Shown: piece by piece, positions 9,099 through 17,277 of the stretch
Numbering within the stretch: position 1 is the first letter of the stretch
How the letters are laid out: the number at the start of each line of letters is the position of its first letter
DNA from: Kitasatospora albolonga
Lineage (GTDB): Bacteria; Actinomycetota; Actinomycetes; Streptomycetales; Streptomycetaceae
NCBI GenBank assembly: GCA_002082585.1
Contig: CP020563.1
Location: 1,916,001-1,980,000, forward strand
DNA length: 64,000 nt
Direction of reading: 5' to 3'
Notes under the pieces: generated by a model
What the model was told of the DNA's origin: nothing
The model's input: the letters and a program-made list of their open reading frames with translations, nothing else
Database searches by the model: none
Translations under genes and position numbers: made by a program

Positions 9099-10301
9099 TC
9101 AGGACGCGTGCCCGACCCTGGAGTTGCGGGTGCCGCCCACCACGAACAGCGCCAGGAAGGCCAGGGCCGCGCCGATCCACAGCACGCTGGTGGCGCCGAT
9201 CCCGTCGACGGCGAAGCCGCCGAAGAGCGCGCCGAGCGCGATGGAGAGGTTGAAGGCGGAGACATACAGCGAGGTGGCCGCCTCGGTGGCCTCCGGTGCC
9301 GCGTCCATGATCCAGCTCTGGAAGGTGACCGGCACGGCCCCGTAGCCCAGGCCCCACAGGACCAGGATGGCGCCCGCGGTGAAGGCGTTGGTGTCGACGA
9401 GCGCCAGGATGACCATGGCGGCGGTGAGGACCACCGAGATGCCCATGACGGTGTTCCTGAGGCTCCTGGTGATGAGCGCACCGGCGATGAAGTTGCCGCA
9501 GATCCCGGCGACGCCGAAGGTCAGCAGCAGCGCGCCGATCGCACCGGCCCTGATCCCGTCCTCCTGGAGGATCGGCCGCACGAAGGTGTAGGCCAGGAAG
9601 TGGCCGGTGATGACCAGGAAGGTCAGGGCGATACCGATCCGGAGACCGACGTTGGTCCGGAAGACCTTCGGCAGGGCCGAGAACGAGATGCTCTGCTCGG
9701 CCGGGACCTTCGGCATGAGGAAGAGGAGACAGACCAGGGAGACCAGTCCGAGGACGCCCACCGCGCCGAACGCCGTACGCCAGCCGCTGAGGTCGCCGAT
9801 GAACGTGCCCAGCGGCACACCCAGGACGGAGGCGGTCTCCACCCCGCCGAAGATGACGGCGGTGGCGCGGGCGACATGCCTGGCGGGTACCAGGCGCAGG
9901 GCGATGCCCCCGGCGATGGACCAGAAGCCGCCGACGCTGACGCCGATCAGGAACCGGGCGATCAGGACGACGGTGAAGCTGGTGGCGAAGGCGGAGGCCA
10001 GGTTGGCCACGCCCATCAGGCCGATCAGGACCACCAGGACGATCCGGCGGTCGATGCGCCCGGTGGCCACGGTGACCAGGGGCGCCGAGACGGCGGCGAC
10101 CAGGCCGGGCACGGTCACCATCAGCCCCGCGGTGCCCTCGGAGACGTCCAGGGCGGTACCGACGGGGGTGAGCAGCCCCACGGGGAGCAGCTCGGAGGTC
10201 ATCAGGGAGAAGATGCCCAGGGTCACCGCCAGGACGGCGAGCCAGCCTTTGACGGAGGAGCGGCCGGTGTCGGCTGGGGCCCCGGTCTCGACGGTGGTCA
10301 T
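9099..10301 (-). CDS. MFS transporter, 12-TM DHA1/AraJ type
   Basis: A 400-residue major facilitator with about 12 hydrophobic segments. The N terminus carries LAVTLGIFSLMTSELLPVG, the helix-1 signature of AraJ/YdhP/PbuE-like sugar-efflux or purine-efflux proteins. The conserved loop after helix 2 reads GRIDRRIVL. The start ATG 10301 is well placed. The AhpD-like gene is upstream on the same strand but is separated by a hairpin, so this gene probably has its own promoter. The role is inferred as export of a small molecule; the substrate is unknown. Confidence 0.87.
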   Translation of the reverse strand: MTTVETGAPADTGRSSVKGWLAVLAVTLGIFSLMTSELLPVGLLTPVGTALDVSEGTAGLMVTVPGLVAAVSAPLVTVATGRIDRRIVLVVLIGLMGVANLASAFATSFTVVLIARFLIGVSVGGFWSIAGGIALRLVPARHVARATAVIFGGVETASVLGVPLGTFIGDLSGWRTAFGAVGVLGLVSLVCLLFLMPKVPAEQSISFSALPKVFRTNVGLRIGIALTFLVITGHFLAYTFVRPILQEDGIRAGAIGALLLTFGVAGICGNFIAGALITRSLRNTVMGISVVLTAAMVILALVDTNAFTAGAILVLWGLGYGAVPVTFQSWIMDAAPEATEAATSLYVSAFNLSIALGALFGGFAVDGIGATSVLWIGAALAFLALFVVGGTRNSRVGHAS

Positions 10302-10379
10302 GGCGTGGTCAGCCCTTCATGAGTGAGGACACGGAGAGGAGTGCGAAGAAAGAACGGGAAAAGGCCGCGGGCATGGAAA

Positions 10380-10418
10380 GGGCGGTGGCCGTCAAGGGGA
10401 GTGAGGCGGCCACCGCCC
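10380..10418. terminator. hairpin terminator after the AhpD-like gene
   Basis: Perfect 12-base arms GGGCGGTGGCCG (10380-10391) and its complement (10407-10418) with a 15-base loop. It lies 19 bases past the minus-strand stop at 10438 and before the MFS gene. Confidence 0.75.
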
Positions 10419-10437
10419 GGCTTGAGGGGACTCCCGG

Positions 10438-10890
10438 CTACTCGGTGCCGGGCGTCTTGCGTGTGGCGACGTTCATGCGGTTCCAGGCGTTGACGGTGAA
10501 GATGAGCGCGATGAGCTGCGCGAGCTCCTTCTCCTCGAAGTGCTCCGCGGCCTCCGCGTACACCTCGTCCGACACGCCCTGGGGCAGCAGGGTGACGGCC
10601 TCGGTCAGCGCCAGGGCGGCCCGCTCCTTCTCGGTGAACAGGCTCGACTCCTCCCACGCGGAGAGCTGGTAGATCCGCTCCTCCGTCTCCCCGGCCTTGC
10701 GGGCGTCGGAGGTGTGGTAGTCGATGCAGTACGCACAGCGGTTGACCTGTGAGGCACGGATCTGCACCAGCTCCAGCAGAACGGGGTCGATCCCTTCGCG
10801 GGCGGCGGCGTCGAGGGCGAGCACGGCCTTGAAGACCTTGGGAGCGACGGTGGTGAAGTTCATGCGCTGAGGCACCTGGTAAGTGGTCAT
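10438..10890 (-). CDS. AhpD-like alkylhydroperoxidase / carboxymuconolactone decarboxylase family
   Basis: A 150-residue all-helical protein of the AhpD core family. The redox pair is in CAYCIDYHT (about residues 53-61), the usual C-x-x-C plus downstream His arrangement of peroxidases in this family. The N terminus QVPQRMNF and the C-terminal NAWNRMNVATR also fit. ATG 10890 is chosen; an ATG 22 codons upstream gives an extension with no homology features. No clear Shine-Dalgarno precedes ATG 10890, so a leaderless mRNA is possible. Probable role: disposal of organic peroxides, acting in the cytoplasm. Confidence 0.88.
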   Translation of the reverse strand: MTTYQVPQRMNFTTVAPKVFKAVLALDAAAREGIDPVLLELVQIRASQVNRCAYCIDYHTSDARKAGETEERIYQLSAWEESSLFTEKERAALALTEAVTLLPQGVSDEVYAEAAEHFEEKELAQLIALIFTVNAWNRMNVATRKTPGTE

Positions 10891-11083
10891 GCATTGACCG
10901 TAGACGCGGAAGCGACCCGGGAGATGGTGCATTCTTCCGGCAAAATCATGGGTCAATCGCGGGCCGGTGGCGGGTCACCGATGAGGTCCGGGCCGGGGGC
11001 GGCCCCCACCGGGAGGGGCGGCCGGTGCGTGCGGCACGATGGAGCGCCGTCGTCAGCCGACCCGTCCCACCTGGAGGAACCCC

Positions 11084-11737
11084 GTGACCGCCGCCGCTCC
11101 CGCCCCGTCCCCGGACGTACTCGCCGCGTTCGGGGCCGCCAAGGGCTTCATGCCCGCCCACGAGGGGCTCGCCCTCCACGCGGCGGCCACGGAGGCCGGT
11201 GCGCTGGGGCTGCCCCTGCTGGAGGTGGGCACGTACTGCGGGCGCTCCACGATCCTGCTGGCCGACGCGGCCCGGACCGCCGGGGTGAGCGCGCTGACCG
11301 TGGACCACCACCGGGGCAGCGAGGAGCAGCAGCCGGGCTGGGAGTACCACGACCCGACGGTGGTGGACCCCGAGGTCGGGCTGATGGACACCCTGCCGAC
11401 GTTCCGCCGCACCCTGCACCGGGCGGGTCTGGAGGAGCACGTGGTGGCGCTCGTCGGCCGCTCCCCGCAGGTCGCCGCCGTCTGGGCCGGGCCGCTGGGC
11501 CTGGTCTTCATCGACGGCGGGCACACCGACGAGCACGCGACGGCCGACTACGAGGGCTGGGCCCCGCACATCGCCGAAGGCGGGCTCCTGGTGATCCACG
11601 ACGTCTTCCCCGACCCGGCCGACGGCGGACAGGCCCCGTACCGGGTGTACCTGCGGGCGCTGACCTCGGGGGCGTTCGCCGAGGTGTCGGTGACGGACTC
11701 GCTGCGCGTGCTGCGGCGCACGGGGCCGGGGATCTGA
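11084..11737 (+). CDS. class I SAM-dependent methyltransferase-like protein
   Basis: A 217-residue protein with a Rossmann methyltransferase core. The SAM-binding loop LLEVGTYCGRST is at about 45-56 and an acidic strand end reads LVFIDGGHTDEHA. This pattern is that of the Methyltransf_24/cephalosporin-hydroxylase-like group, which modify sugars or small molecules. GTG 11084 follows GGAGGAACCCC, a good ribosome-binding site; an upstream ATG adds 15 residues without support. The gene stands between divergent and tandem neighbours and is probably single. Its stop codon lies within a 22-base tandem repeat. Substrate unknown. Confidence 0.82.
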   Translation: MTAAAPAPSPDVLAAFGAAKGFMPAHEGLALHAAATEAGALGLPLLEVGTYCGRSTILLADAARTAGVSALTVDHHRGSEEQQPGWEYHDPTVVDPEVGLMDTLPTFRRTLHRAGLEEHVVALVGRSPQVAAVWAGPLGLVFIDGGHTDEHATADYEGWAPHIAEGGLLVIHDVFPDPADGGQAPYRVYLRALTSGAFAEVSVTDSLRVLRRTGPGI

Positions 11738-11776
11738 GGCGTACCCGGGCGGGGGTCCGAGGCGTACCCGGGGACG
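11733..11776. repeat. two 22-bp repeats at the methyltransferase stop codon
   Basis: Copies at 11733-11754 and 11755-11776 share GAGGCGTACCCGGG. The first contains the TGA stop; the second is non-coding spacer. Confidence 0.6.
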
Positions 11777-11807
11777 TCATCCCCGTACGGATCGATAGCA
11801 TCGCCGC

Positions 11808-12740
11808 GTGCCGTACGACGACGACAGCGTTCCCCTCGCCCGCCGCGCCCGGCGACCCCTCCTGGTGGCCGCCGCGCTGGCCGCGCTCTGCCTGACGGCC
11901 GTCACCGGATGCGGCGGCGGCCCGGACGGCGCCGAGACCGGTGCGGCCTCCCCCCGCCCGGGCGGGGACGCCGCCTCGCCCTCCGCCGCACCGACGCCCT
12001 CCGCGTCGCCCTCCGCACCGACGACGCCGACCCCCTCCGCACCGTCCTCCGAGCCGCTGCCCCGGGGCCCGCTGACCGGCCGGACCGTCGTGATCGACCC
12101 GGGCCACAACCCGCGCAACCGCGAGCACACCAAGGAAATCAACCAGCAGGTCGACATCGGCACCGGGCGCAAGGAGTGCGATACGACCGGTACGTCCACC
12201 AACGCCGGTTACGCGGAGGCCCGGTTCACCCTCGATGTGTCCCACCGGCTGCGGGAGCTGCTCCGGGCGCAGGGGGCCCGGGTCCTGCTGACGCAGGACG
12301 ACGACCGGCCGTTCGGGCCCTGCATCGACGAGCGGGCCCGGATCGGCAACGAGGCGAAGGCCGACGCGGTGGTCTCGGTGCACGCGGACGGGTCGGCGGT
12401 CGGCAACCGGGGCTTCCATGTGATCCTGCCCGCGGCGGTGAAGGGCGGCGGGGCGGACACCACGAAGATCGTGGAGAGCTCGGCCGATCTCGGGGCCCGG
12501 ATCGCGGGGCACTTCGTCCGCGTCACCGGAAGCGCACCCTCCAACTACATCGGGGGCGGCACCGGGCTGGACACCCGTGACGATCTCGGCGGACTGAACC
12601 TGTCGACCGTGCCCAAGGTCTTCGTGGAGTGCGGCAACATGCGTGATCCGCAGGACGCGGCCCTGCTCAGCCGGGCGAGCTGGCGCCAGAAAGCGGCCCA
12701 GGGAATGGCGGACGGCATCGCCGACTACCTGAAGGGGTAG
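11808..12740 (+). CDS. N-acetylmuramoyl-L-alanine amidase lipoprotein (Amidase_3)
   Basis: A 310-residue secreted amidase. The signal peptide ends in a lipobox LTAVTGC with Cys35 as the lipidated residue. A 55-residue Pro/Ser/Ala-rich linker follows. The Amidase_3 domain begins at GRTVVIDPGHN, where the His is the first zinc ligand. A conserved Glu lies in AGYAEARFTLDVS, and VSVHADGS supplies the second His. The domain should cut the amide between muramic acid and the stem peptide in cell-wall turnover. Start is GTG 11808. The last codons form the first copy of a 25-bp repeat array that continues past the TAG stop. Confidence 0.92.
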   Translation: MPYDDDSVPLARRARRPLLVAAALAALCLTAVTGCGGGPDGAETGAASPRPGGDAASPSAAPTPSASPSAPTTPTPSAPSSEPLPRGPLTGRTVVIDPGHNPRNREHTKEINQQVDIGTGRKECDTTGTSTNAGYAEARFTLDVSHRLRELLRAQGARVLLTQDDDRPFGPCIDERARIGNEAKADAVVSVHADGSAVGNRGFHVILPAAVKGGGADTTKIVESSADLGARIAGHFVRVTGSAPSNYIGGGTGLDTRDDLGGLNLSTVPKVFVECGNMRDPQDAALLSRASWRQKAAQGMADGIADYLKG

Positions 12741-12820
12741 GTCTGCCGACCACCTGAAGGCGCGGGCCTGCCGACTGCCCGAAGGCGTGGGTCCGCCGAC
12801 TGCCCGAAGGGGTGGGTCTG
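12721..12820. repeat. four 25-bp degenerate tandem repeats over the amidase stop
   Basis: Copies at 12721-12745, 12746-12770, 12771-12795 and 12796-12820, each of the form CCGACTRCCYGAAGG-plus-10. The first copy holds the last six codons and the TAG stop; the other three are downstream. Confidence 0.85.
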
Positions 12821-13000
12821 GGGGGTCTGCGGGGATATTTGGAGGGGATAACGGTTCAAGCCACGGACAGGGGCGCAACCCGCCCGGGCAGACGATAGAT
12901 TCATCCGTACGATGGGGAGCCCCTCGAGCTCCGTGCCGTGCCCGCCGCACAGGCGGCAGCGACGACCGCCCCGACGAGACGACCGACTAAGGACCTTCAC

Positions 13001-13852
13001 GTGAATATCCGCTCCCTCACTCGAGGCGACGGCGTGGTGATCGGAGCAGCGGTCGTGCTGTTCATCGCCTCCTTCCTCAACCTTGCCAACTTCGACTGCC
13101 CGTCCGGTGTGGACTGCTCCCGCTTCAACACGAACGCCTGGGACCGCCTCGGTCTCCTGATGAGCCTCTACCTCGCCGGGATCATCGGCGCGGCTCTGCT
13201 GGTCGTCGGCCGGCTGATGCCCGGCCGCAAGGTCGCGGGACTCGACCTGGGCCAGTTCGGGGCCGCGTTCACCGTCTTCGCGCTGTGGACCGCCTTCTGG
13301 ACGATCATCGACGTCGACAACGCCGGTGCCGGGCTGATCCTCGGCCTGCTGGCGGCCATCGTGCTCGCCGCCGGTGCCGTCGCGGGCCCGCTGGTGCCCG
13401 CGCTCAAGGCCCCGCTGGTCGGCGCCCCCAAGCCGCAGGCCGTACAGCCGCCGTACGGTGCCCAGCCCGGCCAGGGCTACGGGTACCCGGGTGCCCAGCA
13501 GGCGCCCTACGGCGCCCAGCCGAGCCAGGGCTACGGCTACCCCGGCGCCCCCGGTCAGCCGGGTCAGGGCGACCCGGCCCAGACGCACGCCGCCGCCCAG
13601 CCCCAGCAGGCCGCACCGCAGGCCGCCTCGCCGGGCGGCGCGGCTCCGGCGGGCGACTTCACCCCGTTCTGGTTCGCCGTGCCGGTGGCCCGTCCGCTGT
13701 ACGGCGAGGACGGCGCGCCGAACCCGATCGCCGAGCTGGCGCCGGGCACCTGGTACCTCGCGGTCGAGCAGCGCGGCCAGGGCCTCATCGCCCAGACGCA
13801 GGACGGCCGTCGCGGTGTGCTCCAGGACACCACAGGCATCCAGCGCGGCTGA
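13001..13852 (+). CDS. membrane protein with Pro/Gln-rich repeats (DUF5336-like)
   Basis: A 283-residue protein. About four hydrophobic segments occupy residues 12-135. A repetitive linker (two copies of a YGAQP-x-QGYGYPGA unit, then a Gln/Ala run) spans about 145-215. A conserved globular tail beginning FTPFWFAVP and ending in VLQDTTGIQRG follows. GTG 13001 is preceded by AAGGA and is preferred over an upstream start. The tail contains hydrophobic strand-like segments (TWYLAVEQRG-GLIAQT) that may bind a partner on the cytoplasmic side. Resembles the actinobacterial DUF5336 group; function unknown. A hairpin terminator follows. Confidence 0.85.
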   Translation: MNIRSLTRGDGVVIGAAVVLFIASFLNLANFDCPSGVDCSRFNTNAWDRLGLLMSLYLAGIIGAALLVVGRLMPGRKVAGLDLGQFGAAFTVFALWTAFWTIIDVDNAGAGLILGLLAAIVLAAGAVAGPLVPALKAPLVGAPKPQAVQPPYGAQPGQGYGYPGAQQAPYGAQPSQGYGYPGAPGQPGQGDPAQTHAAAQPQQAAPQAASPGGAAPAGDFTPFWFAVPVARPLYGEDGAPNPIAELAPGTWYLAVEQRGQGLIAQTQDGRRGVLQDTTGIQRG

Positions 13853-13872
13853 TCCCGTACGCGTCACGCCCG

Positions 13873-13902
13873 CGGCCCCTCGCCCTTCCGGGCGGGGGGC
13901 CG
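13873..13902. terminator. hairpin terminator after the DUF5336-like gene
   Basis: Arms CGGCCCCTCGCCC (13873-13885) and GGGCGGGGGGCCG (13890-13902) pair with one G-T wobble around a 4-base loop, 20 bases past the stop. Confidence 0.78.
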
Positions 13903-13969
13903 TTGTCGTACAGTCCGTCCCGCGGCGCCACCATCTGACGGAGTGTCATTTACGGCCGGAGGCAACGGA

Positions 13970-14980
13970 ATGCGGCTCGGACTCGCACTCGGATACTGGG
14001 GCCGGGGCCCGGACCCCGGCCATCTCGCCCTCGCCCAGGAGGCGGAGCGGCTCGGCTACGGTTCGGTGTGGACGGCGGAGGCGTGGGGCTCGGACGCCTT
14101 CACCCCGCTGACCTGGATCGCCGCGCACACCTCCCGTATCCGGCTGGGTACGGGCATCGCGCAGATGGCGGCCCGTACGCCGACCGCGACGGCCATGCAC
14201 GCGCTGACCCTGGACCACCTCTCGGGCGGCCGGCTGCTGCTCGGCCTCGGGCTGTCCGGGCCGCAGGTGGTGGAGGGGTGGTACGGCCGCCCGTTCCCGA
14301 AGAGCCCCCTCACGGCGACCCGCGAGTACGTCGAGGTGATCCGCCAGGTGCTGGCCCGGCAGGCGCCGGTGGAGGTGGCGGGGCGCTTCCACTCCCACCC
14401 GTACACCGGCCCGGACGCCACCGGCCTCGGCAAGCCGCTGAAGCCGATCACGCACCCGCTGCGGTCCTCGCTCCCCGTCCTGCTGGGGGCGGAGGGCCCG
14501 AAGAACATCGCCCAGACGGTCGAGATCGCGGACGGCTGGCTGCCGCTGTACTGGTCCCCGTACCGCACGGACGTCTACGCGGCCTCCCTCACCGGCCTGC
14601 GCGAGGGCTTCATGATCGCGCCGATGGCCCGGGCCCAGGTCTGCGACGACGTGGCGGAGGGGCTGCTGCCGGTGAAGGCGATGCTCGGTTTCTACATCGG
14701 CGGCATGGGCCACGCGGCCCGCAACTTCCACGCGGACCTGATGGCGCGGATGGGGTTCGAGGAGGAGGCCCGGCGCATCCAGGAGCTGTTCCTCCAGGGC
14801 CGCAAGGAGGAGGCGATCGGGGTCGTACCGGACGCCTTCGCGGACGAGATCTCCCTGATCGGCCCGCGTGCCCGGATCGCGGAGAGGCTGGCGGAGTGGC
14901 GCAAGGGCCCGGTGACGGACTTGCTGGTCACCGCCCCGGACCCGCACACGCTACGGGTCCTGGCGGAGCTCAGCACGTAA
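13970..14980 (+). CDS. LLM-class F420-dependent oxidoreductase, Rv3520c-like
   Basis: A 336-residue luciferase-like TIM-barrel enzyme expected to use coenzyme F420. ATG 13970 follows GGAGG at proper distance; the longer upstream frame lacks a signal. Features shared with mycobacterial Rv3520c (from memory) include LGYWG at the start, FTAEAWGSD-like WTAEAWGSDA, LTLDHLSGGR, GLGLSGPQVVEGWYG and the core PVLLGAEGPKNI. Rv3520c belongs to the KstR regulon in mycobacteria. I see no KstR operator directly upstream here, so its regulation may differ. Probable role: a hydride-transfer step on a lipid or steroid intermediate. Confidence 0.88.
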   Translation: MRLGLALGYWGRGPDPGHLALAQEAERLGYGSVWTAEAWGSDAFTPLTWIAAHTSRIRLGTGIAQMAARTPTATAMHALTLDHLSGGRLLLGLGLSGPQVVEGWYGRPFPKSPLTATREYVEVIRQVLARQAPVEVAGRFHSHPYTGPDATGLGKPLKPITHPLRSSLPVLLGAEGPKNIAQTVEIADGWLPLYWSPYRTDVYAASLTGLREGFMIAPMARAQVCDDVAEGLLPVKAMLGFYIGGMGHAARNFHADLMARMGFEEEARRIQELFLQGRKEEAIGVVPDAFADEISLIGPRARIAERLAEWRKGPVTDLLVTAPDPHTLRVLAELST

Positions 14981-14985
14981 AGTGC

Positions 14986-15768
14986 TCACCCGAACGACGA
15001 CCGGTCCAGCCAGAAGTCCAGCAGCTCCGCGTCGCCCAGCACCTCGACCCGTTCGCTGCCCGGCTCCAGACGGCGGTTGAAGACGAGCATCAGATCGGTG
15101 AGCGGCCCGCGCAGGGCGACCGTCGCCTTCTCGTGCGCGTGCCGCCAGGTGAAGCGGTCCTCACCCAGCTCGATCAGCCATTCCGCGCCGGGTACGTCGG
15201 TGGCGTGCAGGTGCAACGAGCGCCCGCCGCCCCGCAGTTCGTTCGCCTCCGGGTCCTCGCCCCCCTCCTGGACGAAGGAGACGATCCGCAGCCACTCCTC
15301 GATGGTGTCGGCGGCCACCTCGGGGGCGACCGTGTACGGAACCCGGGCGGCGAGCGCCGCGTCCGCGCGGTGCACCACCGTCTCGTGCGTCATGCGCCGC
15401 GCCCAGAACGCCGTACGCCGCTCCCACGCCCAGGTCCACACCTCGGTGTCCGGCCCGGCCTCCCGCAGCGCGGCGACGGCGGCCTCCGCCCCCTCGGCCA
15501 GCCAGGCGTCCAGCGCGGCGGGGTCCTCGCTCCCGGGCCCCTCGAACCCCGGCACCTTCTCCTCCGGAACGTCCTCGGCGGCCCGCCCGCGCACGATCTC
15601 CCCGACCCAGCGGTGCGCGCCGCCGACATGCACGGCGAGCTGCCGCAGGTTCCAGTCGGGGCAGGTGGGGACGGTCGCGGTCAGATCCGCGCCGCGCAGC
15701 ACCGCGCGCAGGGCGTCGGTCTGGGCGAGGACCTCGTCGCAGTAACGGCCGTAAGAGAGAAGCGTCAT
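14986..15768 (-). CDS. maleylpyruvate isomerase-family mycothiol-dependent enzyme
   Basis: A 260-residue DinB/MDMPI-fold protein. The N-terminal four-helix metal-binding domain includes TVPTCPDWNLRQLAVHVGGAH. The metal ligands are probably the His in HVGGAH, a Glu in the middle and MTHETVVHRADA (about 135-147). The C-terminal MDMPI_C domain ends with LLDFWL. Such proteins use mycothiol, the actinobacterial thiol, for isomerisation or thiol transfer. ATG 15768 is preferred over an upstream in-frame start. It converges with the F420 enzyme with only 5 bases between stops. Substrate unknown. Confidence 0.88.
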   Translation of the reverse strand: MTLLSYGRYCDEVLAQTDALRAVLRGADLTATVPTCPDWNLRQLAVHVGGAHRWVGEIVRGRAAEDVPEEKVPGFEGPGSEDPAALDAWLAEGAEAAVAALREAGPDTEVWTWAWERRTAFWARRMTHETVVHRADAALAARVPYTVAPEVAADTIEEWLRIVSFVQEGGEDPEANELRGGGRSLHLHATDVPGAEWLIELGEDRFTWRHAHEKATVALRGPLTDLMLVFNRRLEPGSERVEVLGDAELLDFWLDRSSFG

Positions 15769-15878
15769 GGCGGGGACCCTAGCCGCGCCGCCGGAGGGGA
15801 TCACCTCATTTCCCCACCGGCCGCCGCCCGGTGACGCCGTCCGGGTTTCACTCTGGGTAAAGCGGTAACCCGGACTCC

Positions 15879-16172
15879 ATGTCCTACAGAACCCGTACAG
15901 GCAGCAGCGGTTCAGTGGCCCGGATCATCGCCGCCGTGGCCGACGTCCTGGCCTTCATCATCATTCTCTGGATTCTGATGTACCTGCTGGACGCCAACCG
16001 GGGCAACGACTTCGTGCAGTGGGTGCACGACGCCGCCACCTGGCTGGCCGGCTGGTCCTACGACCTGTTCACCTTCGACGCTGCGTGGGCCCGGGTCGTG
16101 GCCGGTTACGGTCTGGCGGCCGTGGTCTACCTGTTCATCGGGCACGCGGTGGCGGGCCGGCTCCGCCGCTGA
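15879..16172 (+). CDS. small two-TM membrane protein
   Basis: A 97-residue protein with a polar N terminus, one transmembrane helix at about 17-39 (AVADVLAFIIILWILMYLL) and a second at about 70-90 (AGYGLAAVVYLFIGHAVAG). An amphipathic Trp-rich loop (VQWVHDAATWLAGWSYDLF) lies between. It resembles small conserved actinobacterial membrane proteins of unknown role. It stands alone, with a hairpin over its stop codon. The call as a real gene rests on third-position GC bias and the clean helix pattern. Confidence 0.75.
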   Translation: MSYRTRTGSSGSVARIIAAVADVLAFIIILWILMYLLDANRGNDFVQWVHDAATWLAGWSYDLFTFDAAWARVVAGYGLAAVVYLFIGHAVAGRLRR

Positions 16173-16183
16173 CGGCGGGCCGG
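16157..16183. terminator. hairpin overlapping the stop of the small membrane protein
   Basis: CCGGCTCCGCCG and CGGCGGGCCGG pair with one bulge around CTGA. It lies between convergent genes. Confidence 0.4.
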
Positions 16184-16203
16184 CCGCGCCGGAGCCCAGG
16201 GGT

Positions 16204-17277
16204 TCAGCGGCAGCAGTCCGGCTCCAGACCGACCGGCAGCCGCTCCCCCCCGAAGACCGCGGTGGTCGCCTCGTCCCCCCCGAGCGCGGCCACCGCCAGC
16301 AGCAGGGAGCCCGCCGTCCAGGTGGTCAGCTCCTCCGGCCAGAAAGCCTTGTTGCCCTCGAAGACGTACCCCGTCCAGTACAACCCGCCCTCGGCGCGCA
16401 GGTGCTGGATGGACTGGAGGATCTCCAGGGCCCGGTCCGACTCCCCCGTCGCCCAGAGGGCCAGGGCGAGTTCGCAGCTCTCGCCGCCGGTCACCCAGGG
16501 GTTGGGCAGCACGCACCGCACTCCGAGGCCGGGGACGACGAAGCGGTCCCAGCCCTCCTGGATGCGGGCGGTGGCCTCGGCCCCGGTGATCGCGCCGCCG
16601 AGGACCGGGTAGTACCAGTCCATCGAGTAGCGGTTCTTGTCGAGGAAGCGCTCGGGGTGGTTGCGGATCGCGTGGGCCAGCGCCCCGGTCGCCAGCTCCC
16701 AGTCGGGCTGCGGCTCCTCGCGCCGCTCCGCGATGGCCAGCGCACAGCGCAGCGCCTGGTGGATCGAGGAGGAGCCGGTCAGCAGCGCGTCGTCCACGGG
16801 GGTGCCGTCGGCCTCCCGCTTCCAGCCGATCTGCCCGCCGGGCCGCTGGAGCCGCAGGACGAACTCGATCGCGGCGAAGACCGTGGGCCACATCCGGTCG
16901 ACAAACGCGTCGTCCCCGGTGGCGAGGTAGTGGTGCCAGACGCCGACGGCCACGTACGCGCAGAAGTTGGTCTCCCGGCTGCGGTCGGTGGGCTGCCCCG
17001 GATCGCCGTCGTGGTAGGCGGCGTACCAGGAACCGTCCCCGTTCTGGTGGCGGGCCAGCCAGTCGTACGCGCGCTCCGCCGCCCCGTGCTCGCCCGCCGC
17101 GTCCAGCGCCATCGCGGCCTCGGTGTGGTCCCACGGGTCGAGGTGGTGGCCCCGGAACCAGGGCAGCGCCCCGTCCTCGCGCTGCACGGCGAGGAGCGCG
17201 GCGACCGTCTCGGCGGCCTCGGCGGCGGTCAGGACCCCGGGGAGGACGAGGTGCTCGGTCTGTTCGGGAGTGCTCAC
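16204..17277 (-). CDS. prenyltransferase/squalene-cyclase-repeat (alpha-toroid) protein
   Basis: A 357-residue soluble protein with repeated helix pairs carrying QNGDGSWYAAYHDGD and related W/G motifs typical of (alpha/alpha)6 toroids (terpene cyclases, prenyltransferases, glucoamylases). Segments such as HLDPWDHTEAAMAL, NFCAYVAVGVWHHY and LPNPWVTGGESCELALALWA suggest a glycoside-processing or glucoamylase-like toroid. I do not see a DxDD cyclase motif. GTG 17277 overlaps the methyltransferase stop by 4 bases (GTGA), so the two are translationally coupled. It is the last gene of a three-gene operon led by a glycosyltransferase; a role with a glycolipid or glycosylated isoprenoid is plausible. 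Confidence 0.82.
   Translation of the reverse strand: MSTPEQTEHLVLPGVLTAAEAAETVAALLAVQREDGALPWFRGHHLDPWDHTEAAMALDAAGEHGAAERAYDWLARHQNGDGSWYAAYHDGDPGQPTDRSRETNFCAYVAVGVWHHYLATGDDAFVDRMWPTVFAAIEFVLRLQRPGGQIGWKREADGTPVDDALLTGSSSIHQALRCALAIAERREEPQPDWELATGALAHAIRNHPERFLDKNRYSMDWYYPVLGGAITGAEATARIQEGWDRFVVPGLGVRCVLPNPWVTGGESCELALALWATGESDRALEILQSIQHLRAEGGLYWTGYVFEGNKAFWPEELTTWTAGSLLLAVAALGGDEATTAVFGGERLPVGLEPDCCR

Noticed and set aside
6091..9345. A 1084-codon plus-strand open frame opposite the thiolase and acyl-CoA dehydrogenase genes
   Set aside because: Low-complexity composition and no motif; the opposite strand carries clear catalytic signatures.
12741..13000. A possible small gene in the 260-base gap after the amidase
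   Set aside because: The first 80 bases are repeat copies, and the rest shows no start with a ribosome-binding site other than GTG 13001 of the next gene.
13850..13969. A KstR operator upstream of the Rv3520c-like gene
   Set aside because: No AACnnGTT core occurs in this spacer, although the mycobacterial counterpart is in the KstR regulon.
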